From contig CP136052.1 of assembly GCA_032620915.1 (NCBI GenBank), forward strand, positions 2,922,001 to 2,986,000: 64,000 bases of DNA, read 5' to 3'. This stretch comes from Oscillospiraceae bacterium NTUH-002-81 (lineage in GTDB: Bacteria > Bacillota > Clostridia > Lachnospirales > Lachnospiraceae). The translations under genes were made by a program, and so were the position numbers. Of the stretch, positions 1 to 7,494 are shown in pieces. The notes under the pieces were generated by a model. The model did not search any database. It saw only the letters and a list, made by a program, of their open reading frames with translations, and had not been told where the DNA came from. Numbering within the stretch: the first letter of the stretch is position 1; every line of letters starts with the position of its first letter.

Positions 1-742
1 CCAGTTCCACAATGGAGACGGATTTCTCATGTCCCGCCTCGGAAAAGGAATATTTTAACGGTGATCCGCAGTAGCGTACCGTCTCCCGCCCCACCTTCTG
101 CGGTCGGTGGATATGCCCCAGTGCCACATAATCAAAGCAGTCAAAAACCGCCCCGTCCACATTGTCTGTGCCGCCCACCGACACCTCCTCCGAATCGCTG
201 CGCACTGCCCCCGTGACAAACTGATGGGTCAGCAGCACATTGCGCCGGCTTTCGTCCACCTGCATATGGTCTATGGCAATCCGCAGGGCATCTGTATAAT
301 TCTCCGGATCCTCTTCATCAAAAAAACGCCGCACATGGGACGGTTTTAAAAAAGGGAGCAGATACAGATGTACCTCCCCCCAGGCATCCGGCAATGAAAT
401 CGGCGCCACATTCCCATCATAGACCGGTGAAACATGAATGCCGCTCTGTCCCATGAGCCGCCCGCCAAAAGCCACCCGTTCCGGGGAATCGTGATTGCCG
501 CTGATCAGGAATACCTGTCGCCCCCGACTGGCCAGCTGCCAGAGAAAATCATCCAGCAGCTGCACGGCCTCCGCCGGCGGTACCGGTTTATCATATACAT
601 CCCCGGCGATCAGCACCCCATCCGGCTGCTCCGCATCCACCACGTCTGTGATCTGTTTTAATATATACCGCTGGTCGTCCAGCATAGAAAACCCGTTCAC
701 CCGTTTTCCCAGATGAAGGTCTGATAAATGCATCAGCTTCAT
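1..742 (-). CDS. sbcD: SbcD exonuclease subunit, 3' part outside window
   Basis: Nuclease subunit of the SbcCD DNA-repair complex, which trims hairpins and blocked ends. The first 247 codons are visible and the rest lies beyond the left edge. Calcineurin-like phosphoesterase motifs occur in the expected order: DLHLG (residues 8-12), GDVYD (47-51), GNHDS (82-86), THQF (172) and GHIHR (209-213), the metal-binding set of SbcD/Mre11. The start at 742 is preceded by GAGGTGAG at a normal distance. In most Firmicutes the SbcC ATPase gene follows directly, which here would be off the window. Nothing visible is damaged. Confidence 0.93.
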   Translation of the reverse strand, partial: MKLMHLSDLHLGKRVNGFSMLDDQRYILKQITDVVDAEQPDGVLIAGDVYDKPVPPAEAVQLLDDFLWQLASRGRQVFLISGNHDSPERVAFGGRLMGQSGIHVSPVYDGNVAPISLPDAWGEVHLYLLPFLKPSHVRRFFDEEDPENYTDALRIAIDHMQVDESRRNVLLTHQFVTGAVRSDSEEVSVGGTDNVDGAVFDCFDYVALGHIHRPQKVGRETVRYCGSPLKYSFSEAGHEKSVSIVEL

Positions 743-777
743 ACTTCTCACCTCTGCATATATTTTACCATAAAATC

Positions 778-886
778 TACAGTTCCATCGCAAGTTTCTT
801 TTCCCGGGCCAATCTGGCAACGATTTCTATCAGCTGTTCGCGATCCAGCGGCTTTGCGATATGCTCATCCATGCCTGCAAAAACGG
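778..886 (-). pseudogene. C-terminal stub of a response-regulator receiver domain
   Basis: About 35 codons ending at a TAG read FAGMDEHIAKPLDREQL and onward. This is the end of a CheY-like receiver domain: the conserved Lys-Pro of K-P-L and the last helix are visible. The phosphoacceptor Asp and everything upstream are missing, because the upstream side runs straight into the end of the trkA-like gene. It is probably the tail of a lost hybrid histidine kinase or a stand-alone regulator. It has no start codon with a ribosome binding site and is unlikely to be translated. Confidence 0.6.
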
Positions 887-1579
887 TTAAACAGCTTTGG
901 TCTTTTGATAAATTGCCCATTCATTGATTTGGAGCAAGCCATCTTTACTGCCGGAAAGATACAGGATATCCTTTGCGCAGAACAAATAATCCGGCTGAAT
1001 ATTCTCCAGCACCCGTCCGTCACTTTCTATGGCAATAATATTCAACCCGAACCGCCCCCGCAAATTCGCATCGGCCACACTCTTGCCAATGAGTTGCATC
1101 GGCACTTGCATTTTGGAAATGTTAATCTGTTCACTCAGTTGGATAATATCCAGTTCTCTTGCCATTTCCAGACGGGCAGCCAGGCGAACCGCCATATCCC
1201 GCTCCGGATAGACGACCTCTGCGCCAAGTTTTTCCAAAATAACACCATGTTCCATACTTGTAGCTTTTGCCAGCACCTTTGGAATCCCCAGGGAAACCAG
1301 ATTCAGGGTCGTCAGGATCGAGGTATCCATCTGCTCTCCGATACAAACTACAGCAACATCGCAATTCTGAATCCCAGAAGCCTGCAATGTCTTTTTATCC
1401 AAACTTTTCACGACATACGCATTCTCCGTTAATTCCCTTATTTCAGACACCTTCTCCTCGTCACGATCCAAAACGATCAGTTCTGCACCGGATTCTGCCA
1501 ATTCCTGGGCAAGCGCCTGGCCGAAACGTCCAAGACCAACGATACCGTAAGTTGTCTTACTACTTTTATTTCTAAACAT
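887..1579 (-). CDS. trkA: TrkA/KtrA-type potassium uptake regulatory subunit
   Basis: Cytoplasmic gating ring subunit (230 aa) for the TrkH-type potassium channel encoded just upstream. The N-terminal RCK_N Rossmann domain carries GLGRFG at about residues 16-21 and an acidic residue at the end of strand 2 (VLDRDEE), as expected for NAD(H)/ATP binding. The RCK_C domain follows from about residue 145. In Gram-positive KtrA proteins RCK_C often binds cyclic-di-AMP; that is inferred from the family. The gene starts 12 bp after trkH with GGAGGAACACT before the ATG. The operon reads small peptide, DUF1003 protein, TrkH, TrkA. Confidence 0.92.
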   Translation of the reverse strand: MFRNKSSKTTYGIVGLGRFGQALAQELAESGAELIVLDRDEEKVSEIRELTENAYVVKSLDKKTLQASGIQNCDVAVVCIGEQMDTSILTTLNLVSLGIPKVLAKATSMEHGVILEKLGAEVVYPERDMAVRLAARLEMARELDIIQLSEQINISKMQVPMQLIGKSVADANLRGRFGLNIIAIESDGRVLENIQPDYLFCAKDILYLSGSKDGLLQINEWAIYQKTKAV

Positions 1580-1591
1580 AGTGTTCCTCCA

Positions 1592-2890
1592 TTATCCAAT
1601 TGAAATATTCCCAGCCGGATAGCTGATGCGTTCGCCTCTGCCAAAATACCAGAGTGAGGCCACCGTCAGAGGTCCCAGCCTTCCTATATACATGATAAGA
1701 ATAGACAGCAGCTTTGCCCCGATCCCCAGATCGGTTGTGATACCAGTCGAAAGACCAACTGTTCCAAAAGCACTCGTAACTTCAAAAAGCGCATCCATCA
1801 GCGAAACCTCCGGCTCCAGAATCACCATCAGCCAGGTACCTGCGGATACGACAGCTGCAGCCAACAAGGTTACGACAGATGCTTTCCGGAAAGCATCCTT
1901 CGGGATCGCATGATGGAAAGCTTTTTCGGATGTGTTGGTTGCCGCTGCTTTAACACCCTGCAGCAAAACGAAAAAGGTACTCGTTTTAATTCCGCCCCCG
2001 GTAGAGCCGGGAGAAGCACCAATAAACATCAATCCCGTCAATACCAGAAGGCCTGCAGGCGAAAACGATCTCAGCGGATAGGTTGAAAAACCTGCTGTTC
2101 TGGCTGAAATACTGTGAAACAGAGCACCGAGCCAGGTCACATTTTCCGTCAATTTGAGCAGCAGCGTACCCAAGACGATCAACGCGCCGCTGACTGAAAG
2201 CACAACTTTCGTGTGCATGGAGTATTTCTTCCATTTCAGCTTATACTGCCATATTTCCCGAATCACAAGAAAGCCGATTCCTCCAAAAAAGATTAACCCA
2301 CAGGTAACAAGATTCAGCATCACATTGTTTCGGTACGGAATCAGGTTTTGGAAATTTCCCAATATGTCAAAGCCTGAGTTGTTAAATGCTGCCACGGAAT
2401 GAAACACGCTGATCCAGAGTGCCTTTAAGGGCGGATAATCCTGTACAAAAACAAGAAAACTCAGCAACACCCCTACCAGTTCAAAAACCAGCGTGGTAAA
2501 CAGCACACTTCTGACAAACCGCACCGCTCCGCTGTTGGAATTCAAATTTGAGGCCTCCCGAATCAGATTTCGACTTTTTAGGTTTAGCTTTTTACCCATA
2601 GCCAGAATGATTCCAGCGCTGATGGATGTAACCCCAAGTCCTCCGACTTGTATCAGCAAAGCAAGAAAAAACTGACCTAGCGGTGTAAAGGTGTCACCGG
2701 CATCTACGGCGATCAGCCCTGTTACACAAACTGCGCTGGTAGAAGTATAGAGGGAATCGATATACTTTAGCTTAACTCCTTCCCGCACACTGCATGGAAG
2801 AAGCAGGAGTAAAGATCCAACAAAAATGACGGCAACAAAGCCTATTGCAATTACCCGTGCCGGTGATTGTGCATGAAATATTTTTTTCAT
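1592..2890 (-). CDS. trkH: TrkH/KtrB-type potassium uptake channel subunit
   Basis: Membrane pore subunit (432 aa) of a Trk/Ktr potassium uptake system. The four M1-P-M2 repeats can be followed by their P-loop signatures: TSTSAVCVTGL, FHSVAAFNNSGFDIL, SARTAGFSTYPL and TSAFGTVGLSTG. The Gly in each is the selectivity-filter residue. The start codon overlaps the stop of the DUF1003 gene (ATGA), indicating translational coupling, and the trkA-like partner follows after 12 bp. A second TrkH/TrkA pair lies at 58-60 kb beside KdpDE. The two TrkH proteins are clearly paralogous but not recent copies. Confidence 0.93.
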   Translation of the reverse strand: MKKIFHAQSPARVIAIGFVAVIFVGSLLLLLPCSVREGVKLKYIDSLYTSTSAVCVTGLIAVDAGDTFTPLGQFFLALLIQVGGLGVTSISAGIILAMGKKLNLKSRNLIREASNLNSNSGAVRFVRSVLFTTLVFELVGVLLSFLVFVQDYPPLKALWISVFHSVAAFNNSGFDILGNFQNLIPYRNNVMLNLVTCGLIFFGGIGFLVIREIWQYKLKWKKYSMHTKVVLSVSGALIVLGTLLLKLTENVTWLGALFHSISARTAGFSTYPLRSFSPAGLLVLTGLMFIGASPGSTGGGIKTSTFFVLLQGVKAAATNTSEKAFHHAIPKDAFRKASVVTLLAAAVVSAGTWLMVILEPEVSLMDALFEVTSAFGTVGLSTGITTDLGIGAKLLSILIMYIGRLGPLTVASLWYFGRGERISYPAGNISIG

Positions 2891-3399
2891 TTTCTTTCCT
2901 CTTTTACATTATGGTCTACCTGTAATCGCTTTTCCAGTGCCGACTGCTTTGCAAGAATCGCGTTCACCTTATCGTGCAGATCCTCAATCATGATCTCTGT
3001 CTTCAGATTAACTTTGTAGTCGTTTTCAGCCCTGCGGCGGTCCTTTTCCTCCTGACGGTTCTGGCTCATCATGATCAGCGGTGCCTGGATTGCCGCGATA
3101 CAGGACAGCACCAGATTCAGCAGAATGAAAGGATACGGATCAAACGCCCGCGCTGCCAACACCGTATTTATCATCATCCACAACACCAGGCCGCCGGTAA
3201 ACGAGAATATAAACGCCCAGCTCCCGGCAAATTTCGCAATAGCATCCGCCGCACGCTGTCCAAGCGTATACTTTTCTTTTCCGCTCTCCGGACTGACTGA
3301 AATCTTACTGTCTGCCAGCAGGTTCAGTACCTCCTCGTCAGTCATATCGTGACGGATATCCTTAAGTACCTCTTTTAGCAGTTTTCTGTTTTCTTTCAT
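2887..3399 (-). CDS. DUF1003 family membrane protein
   Basis: A 170-aa protein with two membrane segments in the middle (AGSWAFIFSFTGGLVLWMMI and the following AFDPYPFILLNLVLSCIAAI region). It then has MMSQNRQEEKDRRRAENDYKVN, the conserved charged stretch of DUF1003, and a C-terminal coiled coil. The biochemical function of DUF1003 is unknown. Its position, with a four-base stop/start overlap onto trkH, suggests a role in ion transport or assembly of the Trk system, which is inference. The start at 3399 is preferred over 3405 because AAGGAG then lies eight bases upstream. Confidence 0.85.
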   Translation of the reverse strand: MKENRKLLKEVLKDIRHDMTDEEVLNLLADSKISVSPESGKEKYTLGQRAADAIAKFAGSWAFIFSFTGGLVLWMMINTVLAARAFDPYPFILLNLVLSCIAAIQAPLIMMSQNRQEEKDRRRAENDYKVNLKTEIMIEDLHDKVNAILAKQSALEKRLQVDHNVKEERK

Positions 3400-3420
3400 G
3401 ATCATATCTCCTTGGTTTTA

Positions 3421-3519
3421 TCATATCAATACCGGTATCTGTGCCAAAACAGAGACAACCGCAACTGCAGCAAAAATGGCAGCGATGGCCAGCGCCGCAA
3501 TGATGATTTTTCTTTTCAT
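3421..3519 (-). CDS. Single-span 32-aa membrane peptide
   Basis: A short open frame beginning MKRKIIIAALAIAAIFAAVA. It has a Met-Lys-Arg-Lys cap followed by one hydrophobic helix covering nearly the whole peptide. AGAAGG precedes the ATG by about seven bases, and the frame ends 21 bp before the DUF1003 gene, so it is placed as the first cistron of the Trk operon. Small hydrophobic peptides such as KdpF stabilise K+ pumps; a similar role here is only a suggestion. An upstream in-frame extension to 3630 exists but lacks a ribosome binding site. Confidence 0.5.
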   Translation of the reverse strand: MKRKIIIAALAIAAIFAAVAVVSVLAQIPVLI

Positions 3520-3706
3520 AGACATACCTTCTTTTTTCTGCCCATCCTCTTTCAGGATTTCCTGCACAATTTTGACAATATAGTTCAGATTTATGGATTC
3601 TCTAAAGTATATCACACCATCATCTGACAAGCTATATCTTTGTATTCCATTTTGTCATGCGTTTTAAAGATTTATATGGCAACCGGCTATTATCCATCAT
3701 TTTATC

Positions 3707-4534
3707 CTAACGCAGTGCTTTCGTGGGGCAGGCCTTTGTGCATTCATAGCAGAGGATACACTCCGTTCCGTTCTTTCGTCTGCGGGACTCTTTACTGACC
3801 TCAACATTCATGGGGCAAACCTGCAGGCATTTCCCGCAGTGGACACATTTGCTCTCATCGCAGTGGACACGCAGAAGTGAAAAATAGCTCATGGGCTTGA
3901 GAAATACCGTAACAGGACACAGATATTTGCAGAACGCACGGTTATCCCTGAACACAAAGGCCAGCGCAATGCCCGTGATATAGTAAAGTGCGTTCCCCAC
4001 AAGGAACATCCGGAACATGATCTCCTCCAGATTTGCGACCCTCAGCAAAAACAGCCCGGAAACCAATGCCAGAGATAACGCAAACATCACATACCGCAGC
4101 ATCCCCAGCTTTTTCACTCGCGGTTTCTGCGGCTGCCTGTAAGGCAGAAAGTCCAGCACCATAGCTGTCCAACAGGCATAGCCGCACCAGCCGCGCCCGA
4201 AAAGCAACGGGCCAAATATCTTCGCTACTGCATAATGGATGGTTGCCGCCTCAAAAGCTCCCAAAAACAGATAGTACCAGAAGCCTTCGATCTGCATATT
4301 TTCACAGGAGATTATCCCCAGATATAACAGCATATAACTTCCCACCGCCAGCTGCACAAAATGTCGGGCATAACTTTTCCCCGCAGTAAAAAGTGCTGTT
4401 CCCAAAGCAATGCAGCCTCCGATGTAGCTGAAATTCAACAGATAAAACAGGTTATCCTTAACAAGCCACAGAGTAATCGCTACTGTCTCAAATAACAAAA
4501 ATAACAGAATTGACAACATATATTTGCGAAGCAT
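3707..4534 (-). CDS. Membrane-bound 4Fe-4S polyferredoxin (NapH/CcoG-like)
   Basis: A 275-aa integral membrane electron carrier. About five N-terminal spans are followed by GRGWCGYACW (near residue 120) and CKYLCPV, the Cys pairs typical of the NapH/NosR/YccM group. The C-terminus has two classical ferredoxin motifs, CVHCGKCLQVCP and CILCYECTKACP, each able to hold a 4Fe-4S cluster. The substrate is unknown; in the family these proteins pass electrons between membrane donors and extracytoplasmic or FMN-linked acceptors. The chosen start (MLRKYM) overlaps the leader-peptide stop; starts at 4549 or 4552 would add MMRKNS. Confidence 0.8.
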   Translation of the reverse strand: MLRKYMLSILLFLLFETVAITLWLVKDNLFYLLNFSYIGGCIALGTALFTAGKSYARHFVQLAVGSYMLLYLGIISCENMQIEGFWYYLFLGAFEAATIHYAVAKIFGPLLFGRGWCGYACWTAMVLDFLPYRQPQKPRVKKLGMLRYVMFALSLALVSGLFLLRVANLEEIMFRMFLVGNALYYITGIALAFVFRDNRAFCKYLCPVTVFLKPMSYFSLLRVHCDESKCVHCGKCLQVCPMNVEVSKESRRRKNGTECILCYECTKACPTKALR

Positions 4535-4535
4535 A

Positions 4536-4601
4536 CTATTCTTTCTCATCATTATCTTCGGTCTCCTCGGTTTTGTTCTGAATGCTTTTATCTTTACTCA
4601 T
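4536..4601 (-). CDS. 21-codon leader peptide before the polyferredoxin gene
   Basis: ATG-initiated frame of 21 codons (MSKDKSIQNKTEETEDNDEK plus Glu) with a strong CCTGAGGAGG ribosome binding site and a promoter just upstream. It ends one base before the ATG of the polyferredoxin gene, so ribosomes finishing it could re-initiate there. The peptide is extremely polar and acidic and has no Cys. It may be a coupling leader or a tiny protein. Nothing more can be concluded from sequence. Confidence 0.45.
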   Translation of the reverse strand: MSKDKSIQNKTEETEDNDEKE

Positions 4602-4643
4602 AAATGCCTCCTCAGGTATATACATCATAAAATATAAATGGGC

Positions 4644-4673
4644 ATTATAAAAGACACAATCTGCATATTGCAA
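4644..4673 (-). promoter_or_regulatory. Sigma-A-type promoter of leader peptide/polyferredoxin operon
   Basis: On the minus strand TTGCAA (4668-4673) and a perfect TATAAT (4644-4649) are separated by 18 bp and lie about 45 bp upstream of the leader ATG. No obvious operator palindrome accompanies it. Confidence 0.65.
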
Positions 4674-4735
4674 AATTATTGTAAAATTCTATGCTCTTTT
4701 ATACCGTCAATCCCATCAGGACTGGCAATTTTCAT

Positions 4736-4783
4736 GCAAAAAATTCCGGTGCAGTATGGGCATGACGCGCACACTGCACCGGA
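4736..4783 (-). terminator. Intrinsic terminator after the surface-protein chimera
   Basis: An 11-bp perfect stem TCCGGTGCAGT / ACTGCACCGGA (4745-4755 with 4773-4783) is followed on the minus strand by ATTTTTT. It lies 12 bp beyond the stop of the chimeric gene. Confidence 0.85.
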
Positions 4784-4794
4784 TATTTCATTAT

Positions 4795-6384
4795 CTATCT
4801 GATATTCTCTTTATTTTTTCCTTTCTGTCTTTTGCCATGCAGGACAATGCCGGTTACCCCGAAGCCGGAAGCAAGCAGCAGCGTAATCCAAAGCAGCCTC
4901 TGACTGCTGTCGCCTGTTTCGGGAGTACTGGTGTCCCCCACAAAGGTAACTTCAATGGTGTGGCCTTCGTTGTCTGGGTTCTTTTCACCATACTCCGCCT
5001 TGCATACCTCGCAGATGGCCTTCGCCGTGCAAGTCGCCGTGCCGCCTGTGCAATCCCCGGTCTCGGTGTGGCTCGCATCGCGCTTGCAGACGCGGGTATG
5101 GGTACCGTCACCGTTAGAGACCCAATCGCCATACATGTGCCCGAGCGCAGCGAGTGACACGTCTTTATATACATCTTCTGCCCAGTCCGCTTCAAAGGAA
5201 GCCTGATATTTACCAAGGCCGGTCGTAAGGCAGGTCGGTTCAGTGACGACAGAACAGGATGCCGTGACGGTCTCGGTCTCCACGTGCGTGTCGTCCTTCT
5301 TGCAGACGCGCTTCGCAGTGCAGCTGTAGCCATCTTTGGTTGACGTCCATGTGTATTCCGTTTTCCCCCAGTCATGGCCGGTGGCGGGAAGGGTAACGTC
5401 TTTGGTCTGCATGGGGAAACCAAAGGCAGTGGAGAACGTTGCGGTATACGTACCGGTGCCCTCCTGCAGGCAGGTCGGCTCCGTTGTCACGGCATAGGTC
5501 ACAGATGCAACATCGCTGACGTCTGTGTTGCAGTTCTTGCACTTGCTGTATGCTGCGCACATATAACCGTCCGGAACCACCGTCCACGTATAGTCCGGTT
5601 CGCTCCAGTCGTGGTCTAACAGGTCACCGGATACAAAGGTCGCCGCATCTGCTGTGCCCTCGGAACTCACGCCGCAGACGGTACAGGACTTGTAATAGAC
5701 CGCCTTTTCGGTACAGGTTGCCGCAGACTTCAGATACATCTCCTCCGCGTTTTCCGCCGTGAAGTCGTGGGTGGAAAAGACTGCCAGGATGGTCACATCA
5801 GCTGCGGGCATGGTAAACGTGAATCTGCCGTTTGCAGTCTCGTCGCGGACAAATTGGACGCCTGGCTGATCCGCTGTCAGGTTCTCGAAGTGATACCCCG
5901 TATCAGGCATGGCGGTCAGGACAATTTCGCTTCCTGCCCCCGCATCTGCGGATGTAGCGGTCGCCGTGCCGCCGCCCTGCGTCCGCACCGTGACGGTATA
6001 CCGCCGCGCCACGAGGTACAGCTTCTGGTCGCCGGTATTGTACTCCACCTGGGCGGCCGCATCGTCCGAAGAGAAGAAGCTCTCATAATTCGTGTCACAG
6101 ATACCCGAGAACGCAACCGGATAGGTCATGATTGGCACCTTTCGTCCATCATCACAGTCGATCTCCGACCGCACATAGATGACCTGCCCGATCAGCTCAC
6201 CGTTCAGCTCCATCACAAAATCCAGCTCCGGCACAAATGCCGGGTCATCCCGATAACAGTGCAGCACATAGTGCTCCATGCAGCCGGGCCGGTAAACATT
6301 CCAGAATGACTCGCGGGTCAGGTTTTCAACAACTTTGTAATCGTCTTTTGTTTCCGGGCGAATGATAATATTCTCTTCTGACAT
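4795..6384 (-). CDS. Chimeric ORF: acetyltransferase N-terminus fused to wall-anchored protein tail
   Basis: A 529-codon open frame made of two unrelated parts. Residues 1-88 (IIIRPETKDDYKVVENLTRE...VRSEIDCDDGRKVPIMTY) are the first half of a GNAT N-acetyltransferase; its acetyl-CoA-binding half is absent. From about residue 89 the sequence changes to a secreted surface protein: a divergent InlB-type repeat (YTVTVRTQGGGTATATSA), several repeats with Cys-x-x-Cys pairs and HDW motifs, then STPETGD, a hydrophobic span and KRQKGKNK, a sortase-type anchor. There is no signal peptide, so export is unlikely. The junction near 6120 keeps the frame, suggesting a deletion fusion. The start at 6384 has GGAG upstream and follows TetR by 19 bp. 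Confidence 0.75.
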   Translation of the reverse strand: MSEENIIIRPETKDDYKVVENLTRESFWNVYRPGCMEHYVLHCYRDDPAFVPELDFVMELNGELIGQVIYVRSEIDCDDGRKVPIMTYPVAFSGICDTNYESFFSSDDAAAQVEYNTGDQKLYLVARRYTVTVRTQGGGTATATSADAGAGSEIVLTAMPDTGYHFENLTADQPGVQFVRDETANGRFTFTMPAADVTILAVFSTHDFTAENAEEMYLKSAATCTEKAVYYKSCTVCGVSSEGTADAATFVSGDLLDHDWSEPDYTWTVVPDGYMCAAYSKCKNCNTDVSDVASVTYAVTTEPTCLQEGTGTYTATFSTAFGFPMQTKDVTLPATGHDWGKTEYTWTSTKDGYSCTAKRVCKKDDTHVETETVTASCSVVTEPTCLTTGLGKYQASFEADWAEDVYKDVSLAALGHMYGDWVSNGDGTHTRVCKRDASHTETGDCTGGTATCTAKAICEVCKAEYGEKNPDNEGHTIEVTFVGDTSTPETGDSSQRLLWITLLLASGFGVTGIVLHGKRQKGKNKENIR

Positions 6385-6403
6385 AACTTTTCTTCTCCAT
6401 CTT

Positions 6404-7033
6404 TCATGTTGTTCTTTCCTTCTTTCTGTAACCAGCCTCAACCTTGGCAATAAAGTGATCAATATGTGTCGCCAGCAAAGAAGAAAACGATTCTTTTTCC
6501 TCTGCACCGTCATAGACACTGTATAAAAGATACATCGGCCCATAGAACTCCAGCGCCAACTGCATAGCGTCCTCATCAGAATCTGCCAGCTTGCGGAAGA
6601 TGGCCGCCATGTACTCCAAAGGGCCGCCCGCCAGATAATCGTGATGGAGCTGTGCAAGCTTGGGATCACGATACTGCTCCAGCGTCAGCATTTTACGGAA
6701 ATTAGAAGAAAACGATTCCTTTGTCCAATGGTCAAACTGGGCAAGGCTGTATGTGCGAATTTTTTGAATTGGCGTATGCAGATATGCTTCCGCAAAGCCG
6801 TCCGGTTCCATTTCCGGCATTTCATACGCCTCAGCGCGCTCATAGTCCATCTTGTTCATCCGCTCCACGATCTTATCTAAGATTTCCTGTTTGCCGGCAT
6901 AGTGCTTATATAAGGCGGCTTTCGTAAATCCCAACTGCCCTGCAATATCATTCATAGATGTCCCCAGATAGCCGTTCTGCGCAAACAGTTCCAGCGCGAT
7001 TCTCAAAATCCGTTCCTTTGTACCCTCTGCCAT
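6404..7033 (-). CDS. TetR family transcriptional regulator
   Basis: A 209-aa repressor. The N-terminal helix-turn-helix is evident (RILRIALELFAQNGYLGTSM then FTKAALYKHYAGKQEIL, residues 10-50). The rest is an all-helical ligand-binding domain without recognisable specificity. The start at 7033 is chosen because AAGGAGATAGTT precedes it; an upstream in-frame start at 7060 sits inside the operator. A 41-bp perfect palindrome covers its own promoter, so autorepression is very likely. The intact form of the downstream acetyltransferase was probably the regulated partner. Confidence 0.93.
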   Translation of the reverse strand: MAEGTKERILRIALELFAQNGYLGTSMNDIAGQLGFTKAALYKHYAGKQEILDKIVERMNKMDYERAEAYEMPEMEPDGFAEAYLHTPIQKIRTYSLAQFDHWTKESFSSNFRKMLTLEQYRDPKLAQLHHDYLAGGPLEYMAAIFRKLADSDEDAMQLALEFYGPMYLLYSVYDGAEEKESFSSLLATHIDHFIAKVEAGYRKKERTT

Positions 7034-7052
7034 AACTATCTCCTTCTTCAAA

Positions 7053-7100
7053 GTAACCATTCGGTAACTCTATTATAGTTACCGAATGGTTACTTATCAA
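7053..7100 (-). promoter_or_regulatory. TetR promoter with perfect palindromic operator
   Basis: GTAACCATTCGGTAACT (7053-7069) and its exact reverse complement (7077-7093) flank a 7-bp spacer. The minus-strand promoter is embedded in it: TTGATA (7095-7100), 17 bp, TATAAT (7072-7077). Bound TetR would cover the -10 box and the start of transcription. Confidence 0.88.
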
Positions 7101-7127
7101 GAACTAATGAAAAAAATATACCCTTTG

Positions 7128-7247
7128 TTAAAGAGCTGAAAAATGGGCAGCGGTTTTCTCGCGCAGGGCGTTGTCGTTTGTAATCGTTGCGATTCTGGCA
7201 TCACACTTTTCGCAATCCAGTCCGCAACAGCCGATCAGCTTATTCAG
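7128..7247 (-). pseudogene. DUF3795 zinc-finger protein stub
   Basis: Forty codons read NKLIGCCGLDCEKCDARIAT and then NDNALREKTAAHFSAL before a TAA. The spacing C-C-x-x-x-C-x-x-C matches the N-terminus of DUF3795 proteins, whose function is unknown. Full-length members continue for another 60-70 residues with more Cys, so this copy is truncated. The codon where ATG is expected is CTG although AAGGAGGGG precedes it, which suggests the start has also mutated. Confidence 0.6.
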
Positions 7248-7320
7248 GTGCCCCTCCTTACATCTATCTGCATATATCTAATTTCTGTGCACATTCCAAT
7301 CGCTTTGATTTTCTTGAGAT

Positions 7321-7380
7321 GTTTTTCTTCAAGCGCATATACGATTCATATACTGGCGTTGTTCCCTCAAGGAAGCCGCC
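7321..7380 (-). repeat. 60-bp gene-fragment repeat, copy 1
   Basis: Matches 27589-27648 at 56 of 60 bases. On the minus strand both copies encode GFLEGTTP(A/V)(H/Y)E(A/S)YMRLKKN, apparently the C-terminal end of the same unknown protein. The surrounding sequence differs between the two loci, so this is a remnant of a duplicated or transposed gene, not an intact element. Confidence 0.7.
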
Positions 7381-7432
7381 CTGGTGGCCATGTAATGCTT
7401 GCAGATCGACAAAATACTTGTTTCAACACCTC

Positions 7433-7474
7433 TTGGCCTTTCTTTCTTTCTCTCGTATAATAAGAAAGAAAGAA
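7433..7474 (+). promoter_or_regulatory. Promoter inside an inverted repeat upstream of AlbA_2 protein
   Basis: TTGGCC (7433-7438), 17 bp, TATAAT (7456-7461). The -10 box sits in the 11-bp spacer of a perfect inverted repeat TTCTTTCTTTCT / AGAAAGAAAGAA (7440-7451 and 7463-7474). The layout is that of a repressor operator, and the downstream DNA-binding protein is the natural candidate. Confidence 0.6.
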
Positions 7475-7494
7475 CAAGAAAGGAAGCGTAGCTG

